Of a stretch of DNA of 64,000 nt, positions 16,931 through 25,286 are shown in pieces. The translations under genes were made by a program, and so were the position numbers. The stretch's first letter is position 1. The number at the start of each line of letters is the position of its first letter. The notes under the pieces are model-generated. The model was given only the letters and a program-made list of their open reading frames with translations. It did not search any database and was not told where the DNA came from. The stretch is from Rariloculus sp965263005 (GTDB lineage Bacteria; Pseudomonadota; Gammaproteobacteria; Steroidobacterales; Rariloculaceae): NCBI RefSeq assembly GCF_965263005.1, contig NZ_OZ253579.1:1612001-1676000 (forward strand). Direction: 5' to 3'.

Positions 16931-19741
16931 ATGGGTGTTTCCTTGCAAGCAAAACGGACCGCACTATCCGCTGCCATCGCGGCAGCGCTCGCCGGTCCCA
17001 CGGTCATGGCGCAGGATCAAGGCGCCGTCCGGGTACTCGAAGAAGTCGTCGTCACGGCATCCAGGCGTTCGGAACTCGCACAGAGTGTGCCCATCGCCCT
17101 GCAGGCGGTCACCGGAGATGACTTGCGGGATCAGCGTATCGATACCTTCGACAAGTATGTCGACTCCCTGCCGAACGTCATCCACACGGGCAATGGCCCG
17201 GGCAAAAAGGAAATCTACATTCGCGGCAGCGCCACCGAGCAGGCCAGCGTGACGGTCGCTCCGGCAAACGGGTCGGCCCCCGGCGTCGCCCTTTATGTGG
17301 ACGAACAGCCTGTGTCCTTCGGCGGCCGCAATCTTGATGTCTACGCGGTGGACATGGAGCGCATCGAAGTGTTGTCCGGTCCTCAGGGGACGCTGTTCGG
17401 GGCGAGTTCCCAGTCGGGCAACCTGCGCCTCATCACCAACAAGCCGCTGCAGAACACCTTCGAGACGGGTTTCAACGCCAAGTTCGGGTCGACCTCGGGC
17501 GGTGCCGAAAGCGGCGCAGTGGATGCCTACGCCAACTTCCCGCTGTCGGAGCGCACGGCCGTTCGCATCGCCGTGTACAGCGACGTCCAGGGCGGCTGGA
17601 TAGACAACGTACCGGCTACCTTCACCCCCAGCGGCGCTGTGGTGGACCGTAACAATAGCGCTGGCTACGGGGCGAAGCTGACCGGCGCCGATTCGGTGGT
17701 GAGCGCCCGCAACGACACCCTCGCCCGGGACGACTGGAACGACGCCAGCTACCGGGGCGGACGCCTCGGCGTGGGCTTCCAGCTCAGCGACGACTGGGAC
17801 CTGCTGATTCAGCACACCGCCCAGACCCTCGAGGTGGAAGGCACCTTCTTGACCAACCCGGAGCTCGGCGGTGACGACAAGGCGGCCGCGTTCTCTCCGG
17901 ACTACAACAAGGACGAGTTCGGCCTGACCACCTGGACCTTGAACGGCCGGCTGAGCAACCTCGACTTGATCTACACCGGCGGCTATCTCAGCCGGCAGGT
18001 GAACAGCATCATCGACTACACGCACTACAACAATGGCGGCGGCTACATCACCTACTATCTGTGCAGCGGCAAGTACTACAACACCGCGGCCCCGAACAAC
18101 TGCTACGACCCGACCAAGCAGTACATGGAAGACACCCGGAACAGGCGCTCCACCCACGAGTTCCGGATTGCCACGGATCCGGCCAACCGGGTGCGGGTGC
18201 TGGCCGGCGTCTATATCAACGATGTCGAAACCAACCACATCGGCGATTTTCAGTACGGTTCCACCGAGCCCGCATTTCGCGAAAACATCGGCGACCCCGA
18301 TTTTCAGCTGGGCAACGTTACGCTACCCACACCGGGTGTCAATACGTTCGGCCCGCGCTCGCCGGCCACCGTCTTTTTCAACGACTTCACCCGCACGGAA
18401 GAGGAGTGGGCGATCTTCGGCGAGCTCGCTTTCGATATCTCCGACAGCGTGACCATGGCCGTGAGCGCCCGTCACTATGACCTGACTTCCCAACTGCAGG
18501 GCGCCTCCAATTTCTCCTTCGGCTGCCGCTACGGCATCGGCGGAAATTCCGAGGAGACGGCGGACGGGCGTTGCAGCGGCACCGATTTCAGCAATGACGT
18601 CAGCAACCGCCTGCAGATCCTGGGGCAGTACAACGAGAGCGGTAACGACAGCCTCATCCTGAATGCCAGGAGCCCGAACGGCGAAGACGGCTCACCCAGA
18701 GACCTGTTCCGGGGCGGCGGCAGCAACCAGGCGACGCTGGATGGGATCAAGGCCGGACATATCGACCTGTCCGGGCTTCAGCCGGACGGTTCCCTGGTGG
18801 AGGACGACGTCATTCTCAAGGCGACGCTGGAATGGACGCCGACGAACGACGTGATGCTCTTCGCAAACTACTCCCAGGGCTATCGCCCGGCCACTCAGAA
18901 CCGTAACGCCGGCCAGCTTGCGGCCAATCAATCGGGCGTGTATCTGAACTACGCGGTGCCCGCCGCCGCGACGACGGACGAACTGACCAGCTACGAGGTC
19001 GGGTTGAAGAGCTACCTGGCCGACCGGTCAGTGCGCCTGAACGCCACCCTGTATCACACCCAGATCGAGGAGTTGCAGGTCTCCCGCTTCGACCCGTCCA
19101 ATGTCGCCTTCCTGTTCTTCATCGAGAACGTGGGCGATGCGGAAAGCACCGGCCTCGACCTGGATTTCCAATGGGCCGCCGGCGACGCGTGGACCATCTC
19201 CGGCGCCGTCAGCCTTCTCGACACGGAACTGACCCGCCTCAACGATCAGCTTCAGGGCATTGCCGTGCCGGTCGGCAGCGAAATGCCCTTTGCCAGCTCT
19301 TTCGCGGGCTATTTGCGGGCCCGCTACGAATTCCCGGCGATGGGCGGGCTCGGCTTTTTCACCGCCAGCGTGAATCACCGCGGCGAGAGCGTGACCGGTA
19401 TCATCGGCAGCGCGGAGTTCATGGAAGACACGCTGAGGCTGCAATCCGGCAACGGCTCGGGCTTCAGTTTCCAGGAAGAAGGCGGCACGTTCGGTACCGT
19501 GGAGATCGATGTCGCCGGCGGCAGCCGCTTGCCGGTCAGTTCGCGCTATGTCAACCCGAGTTCCACGACGCTGAATCTCGGCTTCGGTGTGGAGAGGGAC
19601 AGCTGGGTGGCGGAAGTCTTCATCGACAACGCCGGCAACGAGGCGGCGCCCCTCGTCCAGGTGGCCGGCTACTTCACGCCGCAGGTTCTGGTCCAGCGGC
19701 CCCGGACCATTGGCCTGCGCATGCGCTACGATTTCGAGTGA
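16931..19741 (+). CDS. TonB-dependent outer-membrane receptor
   Basis: 936 residues. A Sec signal peptide spans about residues 1-27 (ending GPTVMAQ), then a TonB-box-like EEVVVTAS segment and a plug domain with IYIRGS, LYVDEQP and the typical GPQGTLFGASSQSGNLRLIT. The remainder is a predicted 22-strand barrel ending in the aromatic terminus MRYDFE. It imports a scarce or large nutrient using TonB energy; candidates are a siderophore, cobalamin or an organic complex, and sequence alone does not settle this. The surrounding genes use corrinoid, which makes B12 an option, but no BtuB-specific feature or B12 riboswitch is seen. Confidence 0.95.
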   Translation: MGVSLQAKRTALSAAIAAALAGPTVMAQDQGAVRVLEEVVVTASRRSELAQSVPIALQAVTGDDLRDQRIDTFDKYVDSLPNVIHTGNGPGKKEIYIRGSATEQASVTVAPANGSAPGVALYVDEQPVSFGGRNLDVYAVDMERIEVLSGPQGTLFGASSQSGNLRLITNKPLQNTFETGFNAKFGSTSGGAESGAVDAYANFPLSERTAVRIAVYSDVQGGWIDNVPATFTPSGAVVDRNNSAGYGAKLTGADSVVSARNDTLARDDWNDASYRGGRLGVGFQLSDDWDLLIQHTAQTLEVEGTFLTNPELGGDDKAAAFSPDYNKDEFGLTTWTLNGRLSNLDLIYTGGYLSRQVNSIIDYTHYNNGGGYITYYLCSGKYYNTAAPNNCYDPTKQYMEDTRNRRSTHEFRIATDPANRVRVLAGVYINDVETNHIGDFQYGSTEPAFRENIGDPDFQLGNVTLPTPGVNTFGPRSPATVFFNDFTRTEEEWAIFGELAFDISDSVTMAVSARHYDLTSQLQGASNFSFGCRYGIGGNSEETADGRCSGTDFSNDVSNRLQILGQYNESGNDSLILNARSPNGEDGSPRDLFRGGGSNQATLDGIKAGHIDLSGLQPDGSLVEDDVILKATLEWTPTNDVMLFANYSQGYRPATQNRNAGQLAANQSGVYLNYAVPAAATTDELTSYEVGLKSYLADRSVRLNATLYHTQIEELQVSRFDPSNVAFLFFIENVGDAESTGLDLDFQWAAGDAWTISGAVSLLDTELTRLNDQLQGIAVPVGSEMPFASSFAGYLRARYEFPAMGGLGFFTASVNHRGESVTGIIGSAEFMEDTLRLQSGNGSGFSFQEEGGTFGTVEIDVAGGSRLPVSSRYVNPSSTTLNLGFGVERDSWVAEVFIDNAGNEAAPLVQVAGYFTPQVLVQRPRTIGLRMRYDFE

Positions 19742-19749
19742 ATCGGCGC

Positions 19750-19915
19750 CTAGCAGCCCGTGGCAAGAGTCCCGCTGCATTCGACCGACGATGCATCCCG
19801 GCCGTCTACGTTGCTCGTCGGTCGAATATTCCCGATATTCTCCCTCCTCGCGCCTTGCCGGCCGGGCGCCTCGCCGGTCTCGGTGCGACGCGGGACTTTT
19901 GCCACGGGCTGCTAG
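19750..19915. repeat. 166-bp inverted-repeat element, copy 2
   Basis: It starts CTAGCAGCCCGTGGCAAGAG and ends with its near-perfect complement (25 of 26 terminal positions). Inside is a second inverted pair around CATTCGACCGACGA and TCGTCGGTCGAATA. Length is the same as copy 3. It lies 9 bases after the TonB receptor stop and could fold into a strong hairpin that ends or protects that transcript. It encodes no transposase, so it is a MITE-like or REP-like unit. Confidence 0.9.
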
Positions 19916-20005
19916 CCGGGAAAGGCGAACTTCGGTTTGCTGCGGTTTCGTCCGGCGCGCGGTGGCCGCCGGAATACTGAGTCGGCGCCGCGCCTTGACG
20001 GCGGG

Positions 20006-22021
20006 ATGCGGGCCGTGACCCAGACGCAGCGACAGGTTCACGAAGCGCAACGGCTGCTGAGCGGCGGCGAGCCGAACCGGGCAGAGCGTCTGCTGCGCGC
20101 CCTGTTGAGCGATGCACCGGACGACATTGAGGCGCAATACTCACTGGCAGTGGCTCAGCGTCACCAGCACCATTGGGACGCTGCCCTGGTCACCCTGTCG
20201 GCCATCGTCCGCAGCCGCCCGGAATTTGGCCGGGCGCATCAGGAATGCGGCTACAACCATATCGCCAAGCGGGCTTTCGCCAATGCTCAGGCCGCGTTCG
20301 AGCGGGCCACCGGGTTCGATTTGGCCCTGGTCAATAGCTGGAAGTGTCTGGCCAAGCTCTATGCGGAGCAGGGCGACGAGGCGCGTCTGGCGGCCGTTCG
20401 GGAACACCTTGCCTTTCTCGACGGCTTGCCGGCCGAGCTGCTACCGGTTATCAGCTACATTTCCGAAGACCGGTTGCGCGAGGCCGAGGCGCTATGCAAG
20501 CAGTTTCTGCGTACCAACCAGACCCATGTCGAAGGCATGCGGCTGCTGGCCGAGATTGCGACGCGCAACAAGATCTATGAGGACGCCGAGTTTCTGCTGG
20601 AGAGCTGCGTCGAATTCGATCCCGGACACCGTGCTGCCGGGACGCAATATGTCAATCTGCTGCTGAAGGTACAGAAGTTCAGCAAGGCGCTGGTGGCCGC
20701 GGAACGGCTGCTCGACCGATTTCCGCAGGACGCAGACCTGATCCGGCCCCTGTACGCCGCGGCCTGTGCCGGGGCGGGCAGGAACGAAGCCGCCGCCGAG
20801 GGCTACGGAATCATGATGCGGCAACAGCCCGACAATCCGTTTCATCCGGTCCTGCTGGGCCATGTGTACAAGTCCGACGGCGAGTTCGACCGGGCGGTGG
20901 CGATGTACCGGCAGGCCTACGGGATCAAGGGAGATTACGGCGATGCCTGGTGGAGCCTCGCGAATACCAAATCCTATCGGTTTACCGATGACGAGCTGAG
21001 CCGGATGGCTGCAATGGAGCGGGATCCCGGCACCGGCGCGGTGGACCGGATTCAACTGTGCTTTGCGCTCGGCAAGGCCCACGAAGACCGCGGCGAACAT
21101 GAGCGCGCCTTTGCCTGCTACGCCAGGGGCAACGCCTTGAAGCAGCCCACCGTGCATCACAGCCCCCGCCACTTGCAGGTTCGGGTGGACAGCCAGATCG
21201 AGGTGTGTACGCCCGAACTGTTTGCCGCCCGACCCGCGGTCGGGTTGCCGGCGCCGGATCCGATCTTCATCGTCGGCCTGCCGAGGGCGGGGTCCACCTT
21301 GCTGGAGCAGATCCTCTCGTCACATTCTCAGGTGGACGGCACCATGGAACTGCATAACGTCCTGAACCTGGCCAAGCGGCTGCGGGGCCGGGGCGGTGAA
21401 GGTGAAGATGAAGGCCAGCCGCGCTATCCGAAGATTCTCGCGGAACTCGAAGACAGCTACTTTCGCCGTTTCGGCAAGCAGTTCATCGACGATACCCGGG
21501 CTTATCGGGGGACGGCGCCCTTCTTCATCGACAAGATGCCAAACAACTTCTTTCACATTGGCCTGATCAAGCTGATCCTGCCGAGGGCCAGGGTCATTGA
21601 CGCCCGCCGCCACCCGATGGCCTGCTGCTTCAGCGGCTTCAAGCAACTCTTCGGAGAAGGTCAGGATTTTTCGTACGGATTGCGGGAAATCGGCAACTAT
21701 TACCGGCAGTACGTCAAACTCATGGATCACTGGGACCGGGTGCTGCCCGGTTTCGTTCTGCGGGTGGAGTATGAGGACGTGGTGGAGACTCTGGAGGACC
21801 AGGTGCGCCGGCTGCTCGATTTCTGCGAGTTGACGTTTGAACCCGCCTGTCTTGAATATCATCGCACCAGGCGCAGCGTCCGCACGCCGAGCGCCGCCCA
21901 GGTGCGCCAGCCCATCTATACCTCGGGGCTTGAGCAGTGGCGCAACTACGAGCCCTGGCTCGACCCGCTGAAGGACGCCCTGGGGCCGGAAGTGCTCGCG
22001 CGTTATCCGATCGATGCCTGA
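20006..22021 (+). CDS. TPR-repeat sulfotransferase family protein
   Basis: About 671 residues from the ATG at 20006. Residues ~1-390 are tandem TPR-like helical repeats (e.g. AQAAFERATGFDLALVNSWK). From ~415 a PAPS-type sulfotransferase domain follows: the 5' phosphosulfate loop IFIVGLPRAGSTLLEQIL and the 3'-phosphate region with DARRHPMACCFSGFK. There is no signal peptide. TPR-sulfotransferases are common in marine Gammaproteobacteria and Sphingomonadales near TonB receptors, and their acceptor is generally unknown. Together with the hydroxylase and second sulfotransferase at 28-30 kb it may modify a surface protein or glycan. An upstream ATG at 19937 is possible but has less family-like sequence. 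Confidence 0.88.
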   Translation: MRAVTQTQRQVHEAQRLLSGGEPNRAERLLRALLSDAPDDIEAQYSLAVAQRHQHHWDAALVTLSAIVRSRPEFGRAHQECGYNHIAKRAFANAQAAFERATGFDLALVNSWKCLAKLYAEQGDEARLAAVREHLAFLDGLPAELLPVISYISEDRLREAEALCKQFLRTNQTHVEGMRLLAEIATRNKIYEDAEFLLESCVEFDPGHRAAGTQYVNLLLKVQKFSKALVAAERLLDRFPQDADLIRPLYAAACAGAGRNEAAAEGYGIMMRQQPDNPFHPVLLGHVYKSDGEFDRAVAMYRQAYGIKGDYGDAWWSLANTKSYRFTDDELSRMAAMERDPGTGAVDRIQLCFALGKAHEDRGEHERAFACYARGNALKQPTVHHSPRHLQVRVDSQIEVCTPELFAARPAVGLPAPDPIFIVGLPRAGSTLLEQILSSHSQVDGTMELHNVLNLAKRLRGRGGEGEDEGQPRYPKILAELEDSYFRRFGKQFIDDTRAYRGTAPFFIDKMPNNFFHIGLIKLILPRARVIDARRHPMACCFSGFKQLFGEGQDFSYGLREIGNYYRQYVKLMDHWDRVLPGFVLRVEYEDVVETLEDQVRRLLDFCELTFEPACLEYHRTRRSVRTPSAAQVRQPIYTSGLEQWRNYEPWLDPLKDALGPEVLARYPIDA

Positions 22022-22130
22022 CCTGGATATCTCACGAGCGCATTTAGCGAGGACGTTGAGGCGCCACCCGTTCTGTCGCCCCGCAAGGTGCTAGAGTCGG
22101 GGTGACGCAACCATTGAAGGAGACAACGCA

Positions 22131-23021
22131 ATGAATCCCGAGGTTGTCATCACCTGCGCGGTGACGGGAGCCGGCGACACCGTCGGCAAGCACCCGCACA
22201 TTCCCATCACACCCGAACAAATCGCCGAGTCCGCAATCGACGCGGCCAAGGCCGGTGCAGCCATTGTGCACTGCCACGTGCGCGACCCGGCAACGGGCAA
22301 GGGCTGCCGCGACGTGGCCCTCTACCGCGAGGTGGTCGCCCGTATCCGGGATTCCGAAGTCGATGTCGTGATCAACCTCACATCCGGGATGGGCGGCGAT
22401 CTGGTCATCGGCCCCGACGAGGCGCCGACGGCGTTCGGGCAAGACACGGACCTCGTGGGCGCGCTCGACCGCTTGCCGCATGTCGAGGAACTGCTGCCGG
22501 AGATTTGCTCCCTGGATTGCGGTTCGCTCAATTTTGGGGACGGCAGCCTGGTCTACGTTTCTACGCCCGACATGCTGCGCCGGGGAGCGAAACGCATCCG
22601 CGAATTGGGCGTCAAGCCGGAGCTGGAGGTATTCGATACCGGGCACCTGAGTTTTGCGCTGCAGATGCTGAGCGAGGGCCTATTGGACGACCCGCCGCTT
22701 TTTCAGCTCTGCTACGGCATCCCCTGGGGAGCGCCCGCGGATGTGGGCGTGTTAAAGGCCTGCGTCGACATGCTGCCGCCCGGCTCGAACTGGACCGCCT
22801 TCGCAATCAGCCGCAACCAGATGGCCTTTGCCGAGCAGGCCGTGATGCTCGGCGGCCATGTCCGGGTCGGACTGGAGGACAACCTCTACCTGTCGCGAGG
22901 CGTATTCGCCAGCAACGCGCAGTTGGTGGAGCGGGCGCGCAACATCGCAGAGTCGCTCGGCGCACGAGTGCTCGCGCCCGACGAGGCGCGCGACAAGTTC
23001 GGCCTGGTCAAGCGCGGCTGA
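22131..23021 (+). CDS. Beta-keto acid cleavage enzyme (BKACE), probable 3-dehydrocarnitine cleavage
   Basis: 296 residues with BKACE hallmarks: VITCAVTGAG, the zinc-binding HCHVRDP, INLTSGMGG and VRVGLEDNLYL. BKACE enzymes exchange an acetoacetyl unit between a beta-keto acid and acetyl-CoA. With an L-carnitine dehydrogenase 8 bases downstream, the natural role is CdhC-like: 3-dehydrocarnitine plus acetyl-CoA to betainyl-CoA plus acetoacetate. AAGGAGA precedes the ATG. It is first in a five-gene rightward run ending at 28180. The specific substrate is inferred from context; the family includes many others. Confidence 0.88.
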   Translation: MNPEVVITCAVTGAGDTVGKHPHIPITPEQIAESAIDAAKAGAAIVHCHVRDPATGKGCRDVALYREVVARIRDSEVDVVINLTSGMGGDLVIGPDEAPTAFGQDTDLVGALDRLPHVEELLPEICSLDCGSLNFGDGSLVYVSTPDMLRRGAKRIRELGVKPELEVFDTGHLSFALQMLSEGLLDDPPLFQLCYGIPWGAPADVGVLKACVDMLPPGSNWTAFAISRNQMAFAEQAVMLGGHVRVGLEDNLYLSRGVFASNAQLVERARNIAESLGARVLAPDEARDKFGLVKRG

Positions 23022-23029
23022 CTAGGACG

Positions 23030-24046
23030 TTGTCCAGAGCGATCGATACGTTCGCCATTGTCGGCGCCGGGGTGATCGGGGCCGGTTGGGCGGCGCGCGC
23101 CCTGGCGCGCGGGCTCGACGTGGTCGCCTGGGATGTGGCCCCGGACTGGCAAACGAGGCTGCGAGCCGCCGTGGACAACGCTTGGCCGGCGCTCGAGAAG
23201 CTCGGGCTGTATCCCGGCGCGAGTGTCGAACGGCTGTGCTACGCCGACTCCCTTGAAATGGCCTGCCGAGAGGCCGACTTCGTCCAGGAGAGCGTCCCGG
23301 AAAGACTGGGAGTGAAGCGCCCGCTGTACATGCAGATGGACGCCTGGGCGGATGCTGACGTCGTCATTGCGTCCAGCACGTCCGGCTTGTTGCCTTCCGA
23401 TTTGCAGGCCGACTGCCGTCACCCGGAACGGGTCGTGGTCGGCCACCCCTTCAACCCTGTCTACTTGCTGCCGCTGGTCGAAGTGCTGGGCGGCGCACGG
23501 ACCGCTGACGAGCGCGTCGATGAGGCCATCGCGTTTTACGCCGATCTCGGCATGCACCCCTTGAAGGTGCGCAACGAGGTCGAGGGTTTTCTTTCCGACC
23601 GCTTGCAGGAGGCGCTTTGGCGGGAGGCGCTGCATCTGGTCAACGAGGATGTGGCCACCACGGAGGAGCTCGATGCGGCAATCACTTACGGACCGGGGTT
23701 GCGCTGGGCTTTGATGGGTACCTTTCTTACCTTCCACATGGCTGGCGGCGACCTTGGCATGCGCCATTTCATGCGGCAGTTCGGCCCGGCGCTGAAGCTG
23801 CCCTGGACGAGGCTTGAAGCCCCCGAACTCACCGACGAGCTGATCGAGAAGGTGGCTTCCGGCACGGAACGGCAGGCTGCCGGGCGCACGGTAAAGGAGC
23901 TCGAGCAATTGCGTGACGACTGCCTGATCTCGATCATGCAGGCGTTGCGCCGCTACGGCGTCGGCGCCGGCGAGACGCTGGCCCGGAACGAAATCCTCCG
24001 CAACCGCCTGGCCGGTGGACAACCTGCCGACGAGGCTCCGGCCTGA
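23030..24046 (+). CDS. lcdH: L-carnitine dehydrogenase
   Basis: About 338 residues of the 3-hydroxyacyl-CoA dehydrogenase superfamily. An NAD Rossmann motif is seen (FAIVGAGVIGAGWAARAL), then GHPFNPVYLLPLVEV, and the carnitine-dehydrogenase-like segment GPGLRWALMGTFLTFHMAGG. It oxidises L-carnitine to 3-dehydrocarnitine with NAD. No ATG is suitably placed: the best start is TTG at 23030, with AGGA just before it, so the first residues are uncertain. A longer reading beginning inside the upstream gene is not credible. The downstream acyl-CoA dehydrogenase follows after 23 bases. Confidence 0.9.
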   Translation: MSRAIDTFAIVGAGVIGAGWAARALARGLDVVAWDVAPDWQTRLRAAVDNAWPALEKLGLYPGASVERLCYADSLEMACREADFVQESVPERLGVKRPLYMQMDAWADADVVIASSTSGLLPSDLQADCRHPERVVVGHPFNPVYLLPLVEVLGGARTADERVDEAIAFYADLGMHPLKVRNEVEGFLSDRLQEALWREALHLVNEDVATTEELDAAITYGPGLRWALMGTFLTFHMAGGDLGMRHFMRQFGPALKLPWTRLEAPELTDELIEKVASGTERQAAGRTVKELEQLRDDCLISIMQALRRYGVGAGETLARNEILRNRLAGGQPADEAPA

Positions 24047-24069
24047 GTCGGTATTTGAGGAGCGCGCAC

Positions 24070-25257
24070 ATGGACTTCGCACTCACGACCGAGCAGCAAA
24101 TGGTGGTGGACACCGTGCGCGACTTCGTCGAGCGGGAGCTGTATCCCCACGAGGCGGAGGTTGAGCGCACCGGGCGGGTGCCGCCGGAACTCGGCGGGAC
24201 GATCAAGCGCAAGGTGATCGAGATCGGCTTCTACGCGCCGAACCTGCCGGTGGAGGTCGGCGGCGGTGGCCTGGACCACGTGACCCTGACTTTGCTGGAG
24301 CGTGAGCTCGGCCGCCCGTCGATGGCTCTCAGCGTGTTTTGGGGTCGGCCTTCGGGCATCCTGATGGGCTGCGACGCCGAGCAGCGCGAGCGCTACCTGC
24401 TGCCGGCGGCGCGCGGCGAACGTTTCGACGCGCTGGCCATGTCCGAACCCGGTGCCGGTTCCGATCTGCGCGGCATGCAGTGCTTCGCCCGCCCCGACGG
24501 CGACGACTGGATCGTCAACGGCTCCAAGCACTTTATCTCTCACGTCGATGTGGCCGACTTCGTCATCGTCTTCATCGCCACCGGCGAGGAGGGGGCGGAG
24601 CCTTCAGCCGGGGAGCGCGCGGGGGCGACGCCTCGGAGAAAGCGCATCACCTGCTTTCTGGTCGATCGCGGCACTCCCGGCTTCGAAATCCGCCGAGGCT
24701 ACGACTCCGTGTCCCACCGGGGCTATCACAACGGGATCCTCACCTTCGACGATTGCCGAGTGCCCTCGGGGCAGATTCTCGGCGAGCCGCATCGCGGTTT
24801 CGAACTCGCCAACGAGTGGCTGTACGGCAGCCGGCTGACCGTCGCTGCGATGTGCGTCGGCCGGGCGCGGCGCGCCTTCGACCTGGCGCTCGACTACGCC
24901 GCGGCGCGCAAACAGTTCGGCCAACCCATCGGCAAGTTCCAGGGAGTTTCGTTCAAGCTCGCCGACATGATCACAGAGATCGACGCGGCGGACTGGCTGA
25001 CCCTCGCTGCCGCATCGCGACTGGATCGTGGTCTGCCGGCGAACCGGGAGATCGCTTCCGCCAAGCTGTACGCCTCGGAGATGCTGGCGCGCGTGACCGA
25101 CGAGGCGGTGCAGATCCACGGCGGCATGGGGCTGATGGGCGATCTGCCGCTGGAGCGGTTTTGGCGCGATGCCCGGGTCGAACGCATTTGGGACGGCACA
25201 TCCGAAATTCAGCGCCACATCATCGGGCGCGACCTGCTGCGTCCGCTCGGAGCCTGA
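24070..25257 (+). CDS. Acyl-CoA dehydrogenase, probable gamma-butyrobetainyl-CoA dehydrogenase
   Basis: 395 residues from the ATG at 24070 (MDFALTTEQ), preceded by GAGGAG. It has the complete three-domain ACAD layout: AMSEPGAGSDL, LTFDDCRVPSGQILG, ARKQFGQPIGKFQ and QIHGGMGLMGDLPLERFWRD. The C-terminal loop reads RIWDGTSEIQR, placing Asp where medium-chain enzymes have the catalytic Glu, as variable in this family. With the CaiD-like hydratase and CoA ligase it would desaturate gamma-butyrobetainyl-CoA to crotonobetainyl-CoA, passing electrons to ETF. A low-complexity insertion near residues 178-195 (EEGAEPSAGERAGATPRRK) is unusual. Confidence 0.85.
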   Translation: MDFALTTEQQMVVDTVRDFVERELYPHEAEVERTGRVPPELGGTIKRKVIEIGFYAPNLPVEVGGGGLDHVTLTLLERELGRPSMALSVFWGRPSGILMGCDAEQRERYLLPAARGERFDALAMSEPGAGSDLRGMQCFARPDGDDWIVNGSKHFISHVDVADFVIVFIATGEEGAEPSAGERAGATPRRKRITCFLVDRGTPGFEIRRGYDSVSHRGYHNGILTFDDCRVPSGQILGEPHRGFELANEWLYGSRLTVAAMCVGRARRAFDLALDYAAARKQFGQPIGKFQGVSFKLADMITEIDAADWLTLAAASRLDRGLPANREIASAKLYASEMLARVTDEAVQIHGGMGLMGDLPLERFWRDARVERIWDGTSEIQRHIIGRDLLRPLGA

Positions 25258-25286
25258 ACGTCGTTGGGTTTGATGGAGGCGGGAAT